From assembly GCA_030427215.1 (NCBI GenBank), contig JAUHXB010000004.1, forward strand, positions 1 through 15,627: a stretch of DNA of 15,627 bases, written 5' to 3'. The notes below the pieces were generated by a model, which was given only the letters and a program-made list of their open reading frames with translations, had not been told where the DNA came from and searched no databases. Numbering within the stretch: position 1 is the stretch's first letter; each line of letters opens with the position of its first letter. The stretch comes from Alphaproteobacteria bacterium (lineage in GTDB: Bacteria > Pseudomonadota > Alphaproteobacteria > Micavibrionales > UBA1664). Below, piece after piece: positions 14,472 to 15,627 of the stretch. Made by a program: the position numbers and the translations under genes.

Positions 14472-15024
14472 ATATCTTTTTCAAATAAAGTCTTAATTTT
14501 TGATCAGCTTCATTTTCATTAAAAAAATAATAAGCCGCATAAACCAGTCCAGATATAAATAAAAGTGTAAAAAGACCCTCAACAATAAGCTGAACTTGCT
14601 TCATATTCTGATGAGCCATAATGATGGCAAGAAAAAAACCTGCAATTATTGCGGCCAAGGCCCCGTTAATACCCATCATAACACGCGGTGTGTTGAATTT
14701 TTTCTTTAAAGGCGCCTGATAAAAAACATATGATTTTGTGTCAGGGTTAATGACACAGGCGGGTTTTGCGCCCGCAAGGATAACTTTTATATCATCATCT
14801 TCATTCAAATCCATTGCGGTTGTATCCATCACACATTTCACAATAAATCCAGGTGTAATCATAATGGAAACAAGGCGCATATTGCCTTGGGTTGGAGTTG
14901 GAATATTATCTCCCAATGTTTTATAAGCCGCGGGCCATTCATAATTTTCATACCCGTCCGTTAATTCAGGGTCAAATTCATCAATGGCCATGATTTTTTT
15001 ATCCACGGCAATAAAAGTGCTCAT
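14467..15024 (-). CDS. Membrane protein of unknown function with two C-terminal TM helices (185 aa)
   Basis: No family recognised. Residues 1-108 are soluble and acidic, with no signal peptide. They carry segments such as MRLVSIMITPGFIVKCVMD and DDDIKVILAGAKPACVINPD, suggesting a small beta-rich domain. Two hydrophobic helices follow, at about 116-136 (MMGINGALAAIIAGFFLAII) and about 145-167 (IVEGLFTLLFISGLVYAAYYFF), then a charged tail ending LYLKKIL. Both ends should face the cytoplasm if the hairpin is inserted in the usual way. GGGGA (15035-15039, complement) lies 10 nt before the ATG. It sits 37 bp after an ABC exporter gene and 8 bp before amn, so the three could be co-transcribed, but a functional link is not evident. 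Confidence 0.65.
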   Translation of the reverse strand: MSTFIAVDKKIMAIDEFDPELTDGYENYEWPAAYKTLGDNIPTPTQGNMRLVSIMITPGFIVKCVMDTTAMDLNEDDDIKVILAGAKPACVINPDTKSYVFYQAPLKKKFNTPRVMMGINGALAAIIAGFFLAIIMAHQNMKQVQLIVEGLFTLLFISGLVYAAYYFFNENEADQKLRLYLKKIL

Positions 15025-15061
15025 ATTTTAAAAGTCCCCACTTTGATAATCGGTTATAAAC

Positions 15062-15627
15062 CTAAGATTGCAAAAAACCACCCGATTGCATACCCCATAA
15101 TGTCGCATAATGCCCATCCTTTTTCAACAACTCTTCGTGTGTGCCGTCTTCTATAATGTCACCCTTTTCCATCACGATTAGTCGATCTAAATGGGCAATT
15201 GTTGAAAGCCTGTGAGCGATTGCGATCACTGTTTTAGTATCCATTAAATTCCTTAAGGAATCCTGAATAAGGCGCTCACTCTCGGAATCCAAGGCGCTGG
15301 TGGCCTCGTCTAAAATGAGAATTGGTGCATTTTTGAGAATCGCCCGCGCAATGGCAATGCGTTGACGTTGCCCACCTGATAATTTGACACCACGTTCCCC
15401 CACCATCGTGTTATACCCATCAGGCAGATCAGTGATGAATGCATGAGCATGCGCGCGTTTTGCGGCCTCAATAACCTCATCGTCCGTGGCCTCCAACCGC
15501 CCATATCGGATATTATCCATCAATGATCGGTGGAACATGTCCGTATGTTGCGGAATAATTGCAATTTGATCGCGCAAGGATGACCGCGTATGGTCATAGA
15601 TATTTTGACCATCGATATTTATTTTCC
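15062..15627 (-). CDS. ABC exporter, C-terminal nucleotide-binding domain (gene runs off the right edge)
   Basis: This is the ATPase end of an ABC exporter, probably of the MsbA-like type in which permease and ATPase are fused. The reading frame is open to the edge (187 codons plus 2 nt), so the Met-like TTG at 15577 is not a real start. Visible motifs are the Q-loop region [22 protein letters not shown], the ABC signature [16 protein letters not shown], Walker [17 protein letters not shown] with the D-loop, and the H-loop in [15 protein letters not shown]. Walker A and the transmembrane domain should lie beyond 15627. The [12 protein letters not shown] segment and the GxYATLWxMQSGGF tail are usual for homodimeric lipid, peptide or drug exporters. 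The substrate cannot be judged. It heads a minus-strand run with the two-TM protein and amn. Confidence 0.92.
   Translation of the reverse strand, partial: KINIDGQNIYDHTRSSLRDQIAIIPQHTDMFHRSLMDNIRYGRLEATDDEVIEAAKRAHAHAFITDLPDGYNTMVGERGVKLSGGQRQRIAIARAILKNAPILILDEATSALDSESERLIQDSLRNLMDTKTVIAIAHRLSTIAHLDRLIVMEKGDIIEDGTHEELLKKDGHYATLWGMQSGGFLQS

Overview
The window looks like chromosomal DNA from an AT-rich alphaproteobacterium, possibly near Rhodospirillales or Micavibrionales; the order is uncertain. The pointers are a DUF2336 protein, an alphaproteobacterial-type YbjN protein, a secreted nuclease-like protein beside an M48/LysM-like lipoprotein, an iron-sulfur photolyase, a short squalene/phytoene-synthase-like protein, and a full CtrA-type operator (TTAA-N7-TTAA). 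No phage, transposase, CRISPR, tRNA or rRNA gene was seen.

Layout. 1-462 (-) is the 5' part of a glutamine-dependent NAD+ synthetase gene, and 495-1016 (-) a secreted orphan. 1114-2151 (+) is a class I cyclic-nucleotide phosphodiesterase-like HD protein. It converges on ftsH (2585-4582, -) and a short squalene/phytoene-synthase-like gene (2101-2595, -) that overlaps the ftsH stop. 4597-4949 is a nested inverted-repeat element built on CACAAAG/CGCAAAG words. Next come a divergent pair with start codons 9 bp apart: a nuclease-like secreted protein (4950-5786, -) and an M48 lipoprotein (5796-7268, +). Then DUF2336 (7255-8400, -), an 84-residue Gln/Asn-rich protein behind the CtrA site (8631-8885, +), YbjN (8882-9412, -) and a second secreted orphan (9461-10057, -). 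10172-11746 (+) is a prokaryotic FeS photolyase, followed by an unknown protein (11779-12225, +). The right end is a minus-strand run: a truncated ABC exporter gene (15062-15627), a two-TM unknown (14467-15024), AMP nucleosidase (13046-14458) and a membrane-anchored HExxH protein (12222-12989).

How it fits together. Most genes are housekeeping: NAD synthesis, AMP salvage, membrane and envelope proteolysis, DNA photorepair and lipid or drug export. Cell-cycle regulation may enter through the CtrA site. The genome is very compact. All four convergent gene pairs overlap at their stop codons. Several genes lack a Shine-Dalgarno sequence and carry a -10-like hexamer 4-7 nt before the ATG, which suggests leaderless mRNAs. 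I did not find a convincing new multi-gene defence or biosynthetic system. The least ordinary items are the nested palindrome, the phosphodiesterase, the shortened synthase-like protein coupled to ftsH, and the orphan HExxH protein.
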